Positions 1-11,253 of a stretch of 64,000 nucleotides of DNA are shown here, piece by piece (the stretch's first letter is position 1; each line of letters begins with the position of its first letter). Below the pieces are notes generated by a model, which saw only the letters and a program-made list of their open reading frames with translations, made no database searches and was not told where the DNA came from. A program made the position numbers and the translations under genes. The stretch covers positions 124,001-188,000 of the forward strand of contig NZ_MCNV01000007.1 in NCBI RefSeq assembly GCF_001718195.1, written 5' to 3'. Source of the DNA: Paraburkholderia nodosa. Lineage in GTDB: Bacteria > Pseudomonadota > Gammaproteobacteria > Burkholderiales > Burkholderiaceae.

Positions 1-788
1 ACCAGGAGATGGCTGCCCTCGATTGAACCGCCATCATCGAATTCAACAGTGACCTTCTTGCCTGAAACTCCATCGATGCGGGTGACTGTCGTGGCCAGCG
101 ACAGGCGGATTCCCGCCTCCTCAAATGCGCTCTGGATCTCGAGGCTGACGTCCTCGTCCTCCCGCATTGCGACGCGCGGCATATTGTGGACCAGCGTAAC
201 CTGACTGCCGAGACGACGAAATGCCTGAGCCATTTCCAGCCCGATATAGCCGCCCCCGAGCACGATGAGATGCTCCGGCAGACTTTCCAGGTTCAGTGCC
301 TCGATATGGGTCATTGGCCGGGAGTCGCGCAATCCTGGAATGTCCGGAATCACCGCGACGGTTCCCGTGTTGATGTATACCTCGTCGCCAGAGAACAGTT
401 GTTCGGTGCCGTCATTCAGGCGAACGAGAATTCGTCGCGGTGCGACGAACCGGCCTGTTCCGAGCACGAGTTGGAGCCCGGACTGCTCAAACGCGCGACG
501 ATTGATACCAACCATGCCGTCCACAACAGCGTGGACGTTCGCATGCACGTGCGTCATATCCGCACGCAGGTCAGGCTCCGCCGCCATTGAGCGCCAGACC
601 TGCATGTTCCGTGCGTTCTGTATCAGCGTCTTACTAGGAATGCACGCGACGTTGATGCATGACCCTCCGATCATTCCCCGCTCAATGAGCGCGACGCGCT
701 TGCCTTTACGAGCCAGATCCATCGCCAGCGACTTGCCACCCTTGCCACCGCCGAGAAATAAGTAGTCGAAATGTTTGATATCAGGCAT
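1..788 (-). CDS. FAD-dependent pyridine nucleotide-disulfide oxidoreductase (mercuric/dihydrolipoyl reductase-like), 3' end outside window
   Basis: The gene runs off the left edge, so only about 262 N-terminal residues are present. The start ATG follows GAGGAG with a 6-nt gap. Near the N terminus there is a FAD dinucleotide motif (FLGGGKGGKSLA) and then GGSCINVACIPSK, the CxxxxC redox-active disulfide of class I flavoprotein disulfide reductases. A second motif, LGGGYIGLEMAQAFRRLG, is the NAD(P)-binding glycine motif of the same family. The substrate cannot be named: mercuric reductase, dihydrolipoamide dehydrogenase and generic oxidoreductases share this part, and no N-terminal heavy-metal-binding domain is present. 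It lies 79 nt downstream of the catalase on the same strand, which suggests a redox or stress role. Confidence 0.88.
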   Translation of the reverse strand, partial: MPDIKHFDYLFLGGGKGGKSLAMDLARKGKRVALIERGMIGGSCINVACIPSKTLIQNARNMQVWRSMAAEPDLRADMTHVHANVHAVVDGMVGINRRAFEQSGLQLVLGTGRFVAPRRILVRLNDGTEQLFSGDEVYINTGTVAVIPDIPGLRDSRPMTHIEALNLESLPEHLIVLGGGYIGLEMAQAFRRLGSQVTLVHNMPRVAMREDEDVSLEIQSAFEEAGIRLSLATTVTRIDGVSGKKVTVEFDDGGSIEGSHLL

Positions 789-867
789 GTACAACTCCTC
801 AATGAACAGCGCGAGCTACTCACCGTTGACAGGACGCTCGCGCTATCTACCTCGAATGGACCGGGCG

Positions 868-2301
<1,434 letters not shown>

Positions 2302-2368
2302 TTGTTTCCAACTTTGCATTTGTGGGGCCAGCGAACCAGAATTCCGCTGGTGTGCGCAACTGCGCGCG

Positions 2369-3205
2369 CTATTCCGTGAAATTGAGAGGCCTCCCAAGTC
2401 CGAAGCCGGTCACATATTCGAGTGCTTTCGGATCGCTGGGTAAATCGAAGTGCCCAACACCAGGGAGCGGCATCCAGACCACCGTCGGCCAGATAGAGGC
2501 CACGGCCTCGGATTGGGCGTATGGAATAATTTGATCGTCGGTACCATGCAGGAGAAGCGCTGGCTGCGACAGTTCCGCGACTTGCCCCTCAAAGCTGATT
2601 TCGTCAGGATGGGTTCCAGTCATCGTGAAGAGCTGGTCGAGCCATTGAGCAACCGATGACGCCGGAAGTCCTGCCTTGACTGCGAAGCGCCTCGCAAAAT
2701 GGCCGTAATGCATCGGTGGCGCCAGTGCGGCGACGCGGTCGACCTTAAGTTGCTGTCCCAGTGCATGCACGACACTGGCGCCACCATATGAATGCCCAAC
2801 CGCGTAAGAAAACGGGCCGACAAGCGCCTGAACCGCGGTGAGCGTCGACGCGGCAAGAGGCAGGCTCAGATGAGCGCCGCTCGAATATCCGTGTCCTGGC
2901 AAGTCCGGCATCCAGACTTCGAAACCCGCGCTTACAAGAGCGCCTGACAGAGCGTCCAATTCTGCTGCCTGACTTTGCCAGCCATGTACAAGCAACGCCG
3001 GCTTGCCCTTGCCGCGGCGATGGACCCGAACCTCAACCTCAGGTCCGTCCAGCCAATCCAGGGGCGCGCGAACTTTAAGTGTGAAAGTGTCGACGTCCGG
3101 AGCAACTCTCCCGGGTGCCTTGCGCTTCACGGCCATGAAGAGGCGCGCCAACTCTTCGAGCAGTGCTTGCGATATGCTGCTTCCAATGAACTCATTTTGA
3201 CTCAC
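2369..3205 (-). CDS. Alpha/beta hydrolase
   Basis: A 278-aa alpha/beta-fold hydrolase with the nucleophile elbow GHSYGG (Ser), an acid in [10 protein letters not shown] (Asp) and the catalytic His in PGVGHFDLP. The oxyanion-side segment LLVHGWQSQ is also typical. The GTG at 3205 is preferred because AGGAGATTGG precedes it at good spacing; a longer frame from 3250 would place that Shine-Dalgarno inside the coding region. The substrate is unknown; such proteins include esterases, lactonases and haloperoxidase-like enzymes. It is transcribed toward the catalase and could share its transcript. Confidence 0.85.
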   Translation of the reverse strand: MSQNEFIGSSISQALLEELARLFMAVKRKAPGRVAPDVDTFTLKVRAPLDWLDGPEVEVRVHRRGKGKPALLVHGWQSQAAELDALSGALVSAGFEVWMPDLPGHGYSSGAHLSLPLAASTLTAVQALVGPFSYAVGHSYGGASVVHALGQQLKVDRVAALAPPMHYGHFARRFAVKAGLPASSVAQWLDQLFTMTGTHPDEISFEGQVAELSQPALLLHGTDDQIIPYAQSEAVASIWPTVVWMPLPGVGHFDLPSDPKALEYVTGFGLGRPLNFTE

Positions 3206-3443
3206 GTCGCCCAATCTCCTCTGCGCAAATGAGATACCGCACCAGGCCATTCCGTGAGATTCCCGAACGGCCCGGCTTGAAATGGTCGCAACTCACGATG
3301 CTCATGCGCGCTCTGTGCACCCGCTGTGTGAGCGCGCCTTGCCAGCGTTCGTCATCCACGAGCATGCCGCCCAGCCATCCGCTCCGAGCCGATCATGCGG
3401 TTCACGGGAGACAACCTGGTCGGGAGATGAAGGTCAACAGGCG

Positions 3444-4244
3444 TTAGTGCCCGACGACGTATCGCGGAGCCGGGGTGTTGTTGGAAAGCTGGGCTGCCAA
3501 TGCGCCGCGAGATGTCTCGAGCTGGTCCCATGCCGCGATCGCATGCAAGGACGGAATCGTCACAAGTTCGCCGAGATCGAAACCCGCCAATGCGGCATCC
3601 ACCATGTCGGAAGCGGACATAACAATTTCCTTGGGAAGGTTTTCCAGCGGAAGACCGCCGATCTCCCAAAATTCGGTTGCCGTTGCGCCAGGCAACACGG
3701 CCTGAACCCGCACCCCTTTGTCGGCCAGCTCGTGATGCAACGATTGGCTCAGCGCCAGAACAAACGCCTTGCTACCGCCGTAGACGCCATTAAGCAGTTC
3801 GGGGGTAATGGCAGCAATCGATGCAATGTTGATGATTGCGCCGGTGCCACGCGCCGCAAACTGCGGGGCGGCCGCGTAAGTCAGACGCGTCAACGCCGTC
3901 ACGTTGAGCTCAATCATCTTCGTCATGGCATCGGCGTCGCTGTCGAGTAGCGTCTTATGTGTGCCAACGCCAGCATTGTTCACGAGCAGGTTGATGTTCG
4001 CGTCTTCTTTGAGCTTCGTCTCGACAACCGCGAGTGCGTTTCGATCACCGAGGTCTGCCACGATTGTCTCGATCGTTCGCCCAGTTTCATTGCCAATGCG
4101 CTGTGCAAGCTGGTCAAGCCTGTCGCGATTGCGTGCGACGAGAATCAGGTCGTAGCCGCGTTGGGCGAGACGCTCTGCGTAAACAGCGCCGATACCTGAC
4201 GATGCGCCCGTGATCAGCGCGGTACCTGGTTGTGCATGTACCAT
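3444..4244 (-). CDS. Short-chain dehydrogenase/reductase (SDR)
   Basis: A 266-aa classical SDR. Motifs in order are the cofactor glycine motif TGASSGIG near residue 12, NNAG near residue 90, a catalytic Ser in NIASIA and the YxxxK motif as YGGSK. The Arg in VARNRDRL after beta 2 suggests NADP(H) preference. The ATG at 4244 follows GGAGAG by about 7 nt; a longer frame from 4310 adds 22 residues lacking SDR features. The substrate is unknown. It is separated by 238 nt from the hydrolase downstream, so co-transcription is uncertain. Confidence 0.9.
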   Translation of the reverse strand: MVHAQPGTALITGASSGIGAVYAERLAQRGYDLILVARNRDRLDQLAQRIGNETGRTIETIVADLGDRNALAVVETKLKEDANINLLVNNAGVGTHKTLLDSDADAMTKMIELNVTALTRLTYAAAPQFAARGTGAIINIASIAAITPELLNGVYGGSKAFVLALSQSLHHELADKGVRVQAVLPGATATEFWEIGGLPLENLPKEIVMSASDMVDAALAGFDLGELVTIPSLHAIAAWDQLETSRGALAAQLSNNTPAPRYVVGH

Positions 4245-4682
4245 GATTTTTCTCTCCAAGACGTTTAGGTGTGTTAGACAGCAACGGGGAACACTGGACA
4301 TAGAAGACACAGTGGCCGGATCTGTTTTATCTGATGCGTCGAAGTCTATTGGCCCACGGCTGCGCGGATCAACGGGTCGCGAGCATAAAGAGAATTCAGT
4401 CTCCCTGAAGACTCAAGCGGCATCGGAAAAAACTGGTGAGACGTCAAACACAAAGAGGAACCGCGTTTATGAGAAATCTAAAGCCTGTGCGTGAGATCCC
4501 GTGAGGCGCCGCAGAACTGTCGATAGGTTGAAAAAGACGCAGTTATATTCACTCCCTCGAAATCTGTGAATGCTGTATTCGGCTCTGAGCCATTGAGCGT
4601 GGTTGTCGACATGCGTACCATTTCCTCGGGCATCAACACCCTCCGCCTTTCAAGATCTCCCCCTCAAACATCGGAGTCTCAA
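4245..4682. other. Intergenic stretch, 438 nt
   Basis: This lies between the divergent SDR and BON genes. No frame here looks coding and no RNA gene was recognised. It must hold promoters for both genes; the AT-rich stretch around 4535-4570 is the likeliest place for the BON promoter, but no confident -35/-10 pair is claimed. Confidence 0.4.
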
Positions 4683-5051
4683 ATGAAGAAGTCGCTTGCT
4701 TCCATCCTGTATGTGACCTATCTCGCGTTCGGCATCCCCGCTCATGCTGCCGAAGAAAATTACTCGCCGCCGATTGCAACGCATGTCGCGCAACAAGACA
4801 GCGCGAAGAGCCAAAAGAAGGCTCAGCGTGCCGCCGATCGCGCTCTTGCCAAACAGGTTCGCACTGCACTGACGAAAACGAAGGGGCTGCAAACCATCAA
4901 CATCACTGTTCTGGCACGGCATGGCGTCATCAGTTTGTCCGGATATGTACCGGACACCGAACAGGTCCAACTTGCTGGCAATACCGCGACGCAGATCGAA
5001 GGCGTGACGTCGGTGACAAACAATCTCGTGCCGGGAGAAGCGGGACACTAA
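4683..5051 (+). CDS. Secreted BON-domain protein
   Basis: A 122-aa protein with an N-terminal signal peptide (MKKSLASILYVTYLAFGIPAHA, cleavage expected after AHA) and one BON domain from about residue 52 to 118, with the hallmark VLARHGVISLSGYVPD followed by a hydrophobic repeat ending in VTNNL. BON proteins are periplasmic or outer-membrane-associated and linked to envelope stress (OsmY type). The ATG at 4683 follows GGAG by 7 nt. A longer frame from 4566 is rejected because it would bury the signal peptide. A Lys/Arg-rich linker, SQKKAQRAADRALAKQ, precedes the BON domain. Confidence 0.85.
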   Translation: MKKSLASILYVTYLAFGIPAHAAEENYSPPIATHVAQQDSAKSQKKAQRAADRALAKQVRTALTKTKGLQTINITVLARHGVISLSGYVPDTEQVQLAGNTATQIEGVTSVTNNLVPGEAGH

Positions 5052-5279
5052 ACGCAGTTGATGTCGGGGGCGTCGCGTGTGAGAATGTGCGCACGCCCCC
5101 AGCACTTCGCATGCCATCCACTTGGTTGAGAATGCAGATCTCAAAGAAACTGTTTTCGTAGTTTTTTGAAAATCCGATCGCGCTTATCGTGGAATTGGCC
5201 TTTATCATTCCGGTACCGTGTCCAGCACCTAGAAGCGTCACCACTCCCCAACTGACCAAGCGCTCCCGAAGCGCAAAGC

Positions 5280-6596
5280 ATGAATACTTTCCTTCCTCAG
5301 ACCGACCTGACAACCGAAGGCAAGTCTCACAGCGCCATCAAGCGGCCCGAAGCACGTCTCACCTCGGCGAACATCGTCGGTCTCGTCCTGGCAAACACCG
5401 TTGAGTTTTTCGATTTTTTTGTCTATGCGATGTTCGCAGGATATATCGGCCGGGCGTTTTTCCCCCAAGGGACGTTCTTCGACGGCTTGCAGTTTTCACT
5501 CGCCACATTTGCCGCTGGCTATCTATCACGCCCTCTTGGCGCGTTCACGTTAGGCCGCTACGCTGATCGTCGCGGACGCAAAAAAACGGCGTTAATTACT
5601 GGGAGCCTTATTACCCTTGGTAGTCTCGCGATTGCGGTAATGCCATCCTTCGACGCGGTGGGTCTGCCAGCGTCGTTGGTCGTCCTGCTTTGCCGGATGA
5701 TCCAGGGCTTCGCAATTGGTGGGGAACTTGGTGCGGTCACTGCGCTCCTGGTCGAGCGCGGACCAGCAGGTCGCCCCGCGATGGGGGCCGGATACCAGGT
5801 GGCGGCCCAAGGGGCGGCACAGCTCCTCGCCGGAATTTCAGGCCTGGCACTTGTGGAGTGTCTTCCCGCAGCCGACCTCCATGCGTGGGGCTGGCGATTG
5901 CCGTTTGCGTTCGCAGCAGTTCTTCTCCCAGTACAGTTTTATCTGCGACGGTCGATAGAGGAAGTCATCCCTTCGCATGAATCAGATACACGATTAGCTA
6001 CAAGCGAAACGAGAAGCTGGATCAAGCACTCGCTATGCTCCGTTGGAATGGTCTTTGGCGGCACAGTCCCGACCTATGTTGTGATTTACGTCGCGGCTTT
6101 TGGGCTTTCAGGAACGTCGCCTTCACCGTCATCCTCGTTCGCGATGGCATCTGCCATCGGTGCGGCGACCTTGCTGGCGTCGCTGATCGGTGCCGCACTG
6201 GCAGACAAGATTGGCACGGGGATGATGATTGTCATCGCCCGGACAGCCACGGCGATCGCCGTCTATCCTGTCTTCGCACTGCTTTCAGGACATCACTCCC
6301 CGATCATCGGCGTGATCGCCATTTCAACTGTCGCGGCTTTGTCTGCACTCGGCGGCGGCCCGACCCTCGCATTTATCCTTCGGAAATTTCCCGCTCGGAA
6401 CAGGGCCACAGGTCTCGCCTTCTCGTACGCGACGGGCGTCGCAGTATTCGGAGGCACAACTCCGCTGATTGCGTCCGCCATCGTGCACGCAACAGGATCT
6501 GGTGCAAAGACAGCTTGGTATGTGATCTTTGCATCGGTTGTCGCGCTGACCGCGCAACAATACCTTCGACGGGCACCCGATCACGGGATGCGATAG
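5280..6596 (+). CDS. MFS transporter, metabolite:H+ symporter (MHS)-like
   Basis: A 438-aa polytopic inner-membrane protein with about 12 predicted helices. The first helix is preceded by ANTVEFFDFFVYAMFAGYIG, typical of the MHS family (KgtP, ProP, ShiA), and the loop 2-3 signature appears as GRYADRRGRKKT. RMIQGFAIGGELG in helix 4 fits the same family. MHS proteins import dicarboxylates, aromatic acids or osmolytes by proton symport; the substrate here is not evident. The Shine-Dalgarno is weak. The histidine kinase that follows is convergent, with only about 50 nt between stops. Confidence 0.88.
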   Translation: MNTFLPQTDLTTEGKSHSAIKRPEARLTSANIVGLVLANTVEFFDFFVYAMFAGYIGRAFFPQGTFFDGLQFSLATFAAGYLSRPLGAFTLGRYADRRGRKKTALITGSLITLGSLAIAVMPSFDAVGLPASLVVLLCRMIQGFAIGGELGAVTALLVERGPAGRPAMGAGYQVAAQGAAQLLAGISGLALVECLPAADLHAWGWRLPFAFAAVLLPVQFYLRRSIEEVIPSHESDTRLATSETRSWIKHSLCSVGMVFGGTVPTYVVIYVAAFGLSGTSPSPSSSFAMASAIGAATLLASLIGAALADKIGTGMMIVIARTATAIAVYPVFALLSGHHSPIIGVIAISTVAALSALGGGPTLAFILRKFPARNRATGLAFSYATGVAVFGGTTPLIASAIVHATGSGAKTAWYVIFASVVALTAQQYLRRAPDHGMR

Positions 6597-6645
6597 CAAA
6601 AGGGGACGTCCCAGCCCCATCGCATGCGCGCGGCTAACCCGGCGG

Positions 6646-7911
6646 CTAAAGGGTCGCGCCAGGCGATTCGGATATGGGCAGTGTAAAGAAGAAGCTGGTC
6701 CCGAAACCGGGCTTGCTCTCCACCCAGATGCGGCCTCCATGGGCTTCGACGATAGAACGCGCAACGACAAGCCCCATTCCCATGCCGGAGGCCTTGGTTG
6801 TAAAGAATGGCTGGAAGAGCGACGAAAGCGTTTCCTCAGTCATGCCAGCGCCCGAATCTCTTACTTCAAACAGCGCCTCATCCGAACTGCTCCTGCTCGC
6901 GGCAACAGTAAGTCGCCGCTCGCCGCCTTCGGCGGAGTCGATCGCATGAACGCCGTTCAGCAGCAGATTCGCAAGAACCTGCTGAATCTGGAGAGGATCA
7001 GCGAAGATCGAGAGATCTGCGTCCAGGCGCCTGTCGATAACGACTGCTTTTGAATTTGCCTCCGGCGAAATCAAAAAAGACGCTGCTTCGACGACGCCAC
7101 TTGCTGATGACGAGACGGAATGAACTGGAACCTTGCCGAGGAAGCCACGAATCTTTTTGCAGATTTCGGTCGCATCTCGCGCCCAACGTGCTGAATCCCG
7201 GATAGCTTCGGTAGCCTGTCCGATATTTGGTGAGTCGTTTTGAAGCCATCGCAACGCGGCGTCTGCAGAGGTGCGTGTGGCCGAAAGCGGTTGGCTGATT
7301 TCATGCAGGATTGAGGCCGCTACTTCGCCGAACAGCGAGACGCGCGCTGATCGCGCCATTTCCGCTCGCATTGCTTGCATGCGATCGTTGCTCTCCTTTT
7401 GTGCGGTCACGTCAAATCCATAGAAACAGAGCCGACGATAACCGTCCTCATGCCTCGGAAGGGAACATCGCCATACGATCGGCACCCGCTTGCCCGAAAA
7501 CGTCACCAGTGTGCGCTCGCCTTGACACGCATCGCGCCCCTCGAACATTGCCCGATAAACGGCGATGTTGCTAGTGCGGTCAGCAGGAAGCAGTTGCTTT
7601 GCGCGTTCGAAAAAGGCAGCTCTCGTTCCCGCTTCGAAAAGCTCCACAACGGCATCATTGGCCTCGACAAAAGAGTGCAATGCCCTCAAGTCAGCCACGG
7701 CCTGTGGATGTGAATCGAACCACACATCGAGATTCGTTATGCCACTGTGGCGTAAATCCATGATCGCCTGATAAACGCGCGACCAGTCTTCAACCATAAT
7801 CGGAATGGGCGCCGAAAGGAAGAGCTGATAGTTGGACAGATCGAATTGCAACGATCTCTCTTCCTCAAATCGTCCATCATCGTGGGAGAAGGAGAAATTC
7901 ATCTTCGGCAT
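6646..7911 (-). CDS. PAS-domain sensor histidine kinase, soluble (set A)
   Basis: A 421-aa kinase with no membrane segment, so it probably senses an intracellular signal. A degenerate PAS-like region spans about 60-175 and ends in the PAC-type GFDVTAQKES. The dimerisation/phosphoacceptor helix has the H-box SILHEISQPLS (His203). The HATPase_c domain has the N-box ANLLLNG (Asn315/319), G1 as DSGAGM and G2 as MGMGL. The HxxxQPL pattern is that of the NtrB/FixL-like HPK4 class. It is divergent from the receiver gene at 8062 and resembles the kinase at 14971-16869 in its catalytic part. Confidence 0.92.
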   Translation of the reverse strand: MPKMNFSFSHDDGRFEEERSLQFDLSNYQLFLSAPIPIMVEDWSRVYQAIMDLRHSGITNLDVWFDSHPQAVADLRALHSFVEANDAVVELFEAGTRAAFFERAKQLLPADRTSNIAVYRAMFEGRDACQGERTLVTFSGKRVPIVWRCSLPRHEDGYRRLCFYGFDVTAQKESNDRMQAMRAEMARSARVSLFGEVAASILHEISQPLSATRTSADAALRWLQNDSPNIGQATEAIRDSARWARDATEICKKIRGFLGKVPVHSVSSSASGVVEAASFLISPEANSKAVVIDRRLDADLSIFADPLQIQQVLANLLLNGVHAIDSAEGGERRLTVAASRSSSDEALFEVRDSGAGMTEETLSSLFQPFFTTKASGMGMGLVVARSIVEAHGGRIWVESKPGFGTSFFFTLPISESPGATL

Positions 7912-8061
7912 CCGGGAAAGGAGATATCAGGCGATGGAATGAATTAACATCGGCGCACGCAGTTTCCCACTCGGGAAAACGGATACTCCGCACCAAAGCA
8001 CAGCCGCCACTATACCTTAGGATAGTGCCTTCCCGCTCGGCCACAAGTTAGTCTGCGCTAT

Positions 8062-8478
8062 ATGAAGCCACGCCTAATCAAACCCTCGATTCTGAGGTGG
8101 GCGTCTGCGAGAAAATTCGTGCCGCCAAAAAACGTTTGCGTGATTGATGACGAATGCTCGATCCGGTTGTCGACCACGGCGCTAGTACGCTCGCTTGGTC
8201 ACGATGCGCATGCCTTTGACTCCGCCGAAGCCTTCCTGGCCTCCGAGATCCAGCACACGGCAGACTGCATCGTGTGCGACGTCCAAATGCGCGGAATGTC
8301 CGGTACAGCCCTGCTCACGCAGTTACGCATGGCAGGGACTCGCACGCCCTTCATTTTCGTATCTGGCAATGTAACGGCCCATGACCGTTTGATTACAGCC
8401 CGATACGGCGTGGCGCTTCTCGAAAAGCCGATAGATCCCGAAGACCTCGTCGCCCTTGTTGTCGACATATTGAGATAG
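8062..8478 (+). CDS. Stand-alone response-regulator receiver (set A)
   Basis: A 138-aa protein that is only a CheY-like receiver. The acidic pocket is D29/D30, the phosphoacceptor is Asp73 (VCDVQMRG), the switch residue is Ser101 and the conserved Lys is K122 in LEKPIDPEDL. There is no DNA-binding or enzymatic output domain. The start is uncertain: the ATG at 8062 has no obvious Shine-Dalgarno, and GTG at 8119, closer to the receiver fold, is an alternative. It is divergent from the kinase at 6646-7911 and may act in a relay or as a phosphate sink. The receiver at 16911-17285 is a relative sharing the KPIDP motif. Confidence 0.88.
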   Translation: MKPRLIKPSILRWASARKFVPPKNVCVIDDECSIRLSTTALVRSLGHDAHAFDSAEAFLASEIQHTADCIVCDVQMRGMSGTALLTQLRMAGTRTPFIFVSGNVTAHDRLITARYGVALLEKPIDPEDLVALVVDILR

Positions 8479-8674
8479 GCACACAAACCATATCACATCG
8501 CCGATCTCACATTTTATTTTCAATTCTCATACCAGTTTCGTTCCCCGCTTTTTACGGTCGATGTATTTATACAAAGGTATAGGCAGACATTGCCACCGGT
8601 CCAATGGTGTTTCAAAAATCCGCCAAATAGAATGAGTTAACCAAATTCAGATTGACCTTCGGCGGAGTGAAAAA

Positions 8675-9697
8675 ATGGATCGTTTCCTACACGCGATGTC
8701 GGTTTTTGTGCATGTCGCTCGCTTAGGTAGCTTCACTTCTGCTGCGGAAGCGCTTGGTGTCGCCACCGGGTCTGTAAGCACAGTAGTCCGTCAGCTCGAA
8801 TCGTATCTCGACGTCGCTTTGCTGCACCGCTCAACTCGCGCGATGCGTGTTACGGCCGAGGGCGCACACTACTACGAACATTGCGTACGACTCCTCGCTG
8901 AGATTGACGACATGACCCAAGCACTGAGAAGCACCCGCCATGTCGCGCAAGGGCGTCTTTGCGTCGACATTGATCAAGAGGTAGCTTGTGTGCTGCTCCC
9001 CGAAATATCCGAATTCAGCGCAGCCTATCCCAATGTTGAGTTGAAGATCGCTGTGGGCGGCGAGCCCGATGGTTTGATTAGCAACGGAGTCGACTGTGCA
9101 ATCGTCGTGGGCAACCTTTCTGATTCATCGTTCAAATGTCGCCACTTGGGCGTCGTGCGGACAGTGACCGTTGCCAGCCCCGCTTACCTCGCACGACGCG
9201 CTACGCCAAACAGTCCAGAGGCGCTTGGAGATCACGATGTCGTGCATTACTCGCCGCGCCGTTTTGGCAACCCCAGACCTCTCCGGTTCGCGGGAGATAG
9301 AAGCGATGTGACGGTCAAGGCGTCTGAACGACTCTGCCTGAATGATGCCGCGGCTGTCCTGCAATGCGTGCTTGGCGGCGCGGGACTCGCGCAGATCTCC
9401 GAGCCGATTGCGCTACCGCACCTGCGCTCGGGGCGACTAGAAGAAGTGCTCGTTCATCATCGTCCAATGGCATCGCCGATTTCCTGTGTCTATGCTAATC
9501 AGCGACATGTGTCGATGGCGCTACACGCGTTCATGGACTGGACGGCCGCTAGCCTCAAGTCTCATGCGCATCGGCGCAATACAGCGGCGCCCGAGTTTAG
9601 CCGTGACAAACCTCAACGGCCGACGTGTCACATTGCATCAGCTGATCAGGCCAGCCTATCCTCTTTCGTCGGGTCAGCAACTGAAATTGCAGCCTGA
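8675..9697 (+). CDS. LysR-family transcriptional regulator (set A)
   Basis: A 340-aa LysR protein. The N-terminal winged HTH spans about residues 1-60 (FTSAAEALGVATGSVSTVVR is the helix-turn-helix), and a substrate-binding domain covers about 90-300. The effector domain contains VDIDQEVA and NGVDCAIVVGNLSDSS, nearly the same as in the LysR at 17447-18481, so the two are paralogues. The C-terminal ~40 residues extend beyond the usual ~300 aa length and look disordered. GGAG precedes the ATG by 8 nt. Its target may be the downstream DUF3331/esterase/AhpD-like genes or the receiver upstream; this is inference from position. Confidence 0.92.
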   Translation: MDRFLHAMSVFVHVARLGSFTSAAEALGVATGSVSTVVRQLESYLDVALLHRSTRAMRVTAEGAHYYEHCVRLLAEIDDMTQALRSTRHVAQGRLCVDIDQEVACVLLPEISEFSAAYPNVELKIAVGGEPDGLISNGVDCAIVVGNLSDSSFKCRHLGVVRTVTVASPAYLARRATPNSPEALGDHDVVHYSPRRFGNPRPLRFAGDRSDVTVKASERLCLNDAAAVLQCVLGGAGLAQISEPIALPHLRSGRLEEVLVHHRPMASPISCVYANQRHVSMALHAFMDWTAASLKSHAHRRNTAAPEFSRDKPQRPTCHIASADQASLSSFVGSATEIAA

Positions 9698-9738
9698 CAT
9701 AAAACCGCCAGGTTGTCGCCTCTTTTTAGGAGCACACG

Positions 9739-10149
9739 GTGCTGGAAACACAAGAACACATTGTCCAGCGGGCACTAGTGAGCCTGCTGTTGCCGACCGC
9801 CATCACAGCATCCAACGATGCCTATGACCGTGAACTAAGGATACATGTGCGTCGGCGCGGGGTTTCGTCACGACAAGTCGCCGTCACGCCGACCCAGACG
9901 CCTCCGCGCTGTGTGACTGTACTCGATAGACCCTCTTCTCGCGCACTGACGGTGCTTTGGAGTGACGCATGCTCTGGGCATTACGGCGAGCAAACATGGC
10001 GGCTTGCTTACGCCAAGCGGGATGCTCTCTGTGTTTTGACAGGCACCCCTATTTATAAGGGCGACGAGGTGTTTCGCCCTCGGGTGAAACGGAACTCTTT
10101 GCCTGCGAACTGGGATCGAATGATACTCGCGAGCAAAATCAGTTTTTAA
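9739..10149 (+). CDS. DUF3331 family protein
   Basis: A 136-aa protein starting at GTG 9739, which follows TTTAGGAGCA at good spacing. The core, residues about 60-130, has the pattern RPSSRALTVLWSD, SGHYGEQTWRL, CVLTGTPIYKGDEVFRPR and a final PANWDRMILA. I recognise these as DUF3331, a family frequent in Burkholderia and of unknown function. The two cysteines (CVLTG context and DACSGHYG) could form a metal or redox site, but this is inference. It lies 42 nt after the LysR gene and about 75 nt before the esterase, and may be co-transcribed with the regulator. Confidence 0.75.
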   Translation: MLETQEHIVQRALVSLLLPTAITASNDAYDRELRIHVRRRGVSSRQVAVTPTQTPPRCVTVLDRPSSRALTVLWSDACSGHYGEQTWRLAYAKRDALCVLTGTPIYKGDEVFRPRVKRNSLPANWDRMILASKISF

Positions 10150-10224
10150 GGAAGGTCAATTTATCTTCCTATCAAAAAGCCATAACATCGACTTACCTCA
10201 ATTAGTATAACCAATGGATAATTC

Positions 10225-11253
10225 ATGAAGCGAATCATGTCTGCATTACCACTTGCCGTGGCGCTCGCCAGCTCAATCCCCGCCACCATGGCATGGGCCG
10301 ATCCGGTCCTGGAACAGGGAACTCGCGAATTCGTCGATGCGTTGACGGCGAAAGGGGGTCCGCCGATTTATACGTTGTCGCCAGGTGATGCGCGCAACGT
10401 GCTACTGGGCGCGCAAAGCGCCCCCGTTTCCAAGCTCCCGGCCCGTGTCGAAGATCGCACCTTTCCTGCAGGACCTACCGGTGACGTGAAGGTCCGCATC
10501 ATCAAGCCGGCAAAAAAATCCGCTGGTACGTTGCCCATTGTGATGTATTTTCATGGCGGCGGCTGGGTGCTGGGTGATGCAGCAACGCATGACAGGCTGG
10601 TGCGCGAAATCGCTAACGGCTCAGACGCGGCAGTGGTCTTCGTCGATTATGAGCGCTCGCCAGAAGCCCGCTATCCCACCGCCATCGAGCAAGCGTACGC
10701 AGCAACTGCTTACGTTGCGCAACACGGAAAAGAGCTGGGTGTCGATCCTCAGCGCATGGCACTCGCGGGCGACAGCGTCGGCGGCAACATGGTGGCTGCA
10801 GTGAGCATTCTTGCCAAGCAACGCCATGGCCCGAAGTTCCGGTTCCAGGTTTTGTTCTATCCGGTCACCGATGCGAACTTCGAGGACGGCTCGTACAAGG
10901 AGTTTGCCCAGGGTCCCTGGCTCACCAAGAACGCGATGAAGTGGTTCTGGGACGCATATCTGCCCGATGCATCCAAGCGCAACGAAATCACGGCGTCTCC
11001 GCTGCAGGCAACGATTGCAGATCTTCAGGGTCTGCCGCCCGCACTCGTGATTACTGACGAAAACGACGTCCTGAGAGATGAAGGCGAGGCCTACGCTCAT
11101 AAGCTCATGCAGGCCGGCGTGGACGTTACTGCGGTGCGTTACCTCGGCAGCATTCACGACTTCGTGATGCTCAACGCGCTGTCAAATACACCGGCCGCGC
11201 GGGCAGCGATTGGCCAGGCCAACGCGATGCTGCGCCAAGAACTTCACAAGTAA
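10225..11253 (+). CDS. Exported alpha/beta-hydrolase esterase (hormone-sensitive-lipase type)
   Basis: A 342-aa protein with a signal peptide (residues 1-25, cleavage after AWA). It carries the HSL-family oxyanion motif HGGGW (110-114), the nucleophile elbow GDSVGG (Ser184), the acid in ENDVLRDEGE and the His in GSIHDF. The family hydrolyses short-chain acyl esters, including aryl and acetyl esters. The signal peptide places it in the periplasm. It is followed after 93 nt by an AhpD-like protein on the same strand, so the pair may degrade or detoxify one compound. Confidence 0.9.
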   Translation: MKRIMSALPLAVALASSIPATMAWADPVLEQGTREFVDALTAKGGPPIYTLSPGDARNVLLGAQSAPVSKLPARVEDRTFPAGPTGDVKVRIIKPAKKSAGTLPIVMYFHGGGWVLGDAATHDRLVREIANGSDAAVVFVDYERSPEARYPTAIEQAYAATAYVAQHGKELGVDPQRMALAGDSVGGNMVAAVSILAKQRHGPKFRFQVLFYPVTDANFEDGSYKEFAQGPWLTKNAMKWFWDAYLPDASKRNEITASPLQATIADLQGLPPALVITDENDVLRDEGEAYAHKLMQAGVDVTAVRYLGSIHDFVMLNALSNTPAARAAIGQANAMLRQELHK

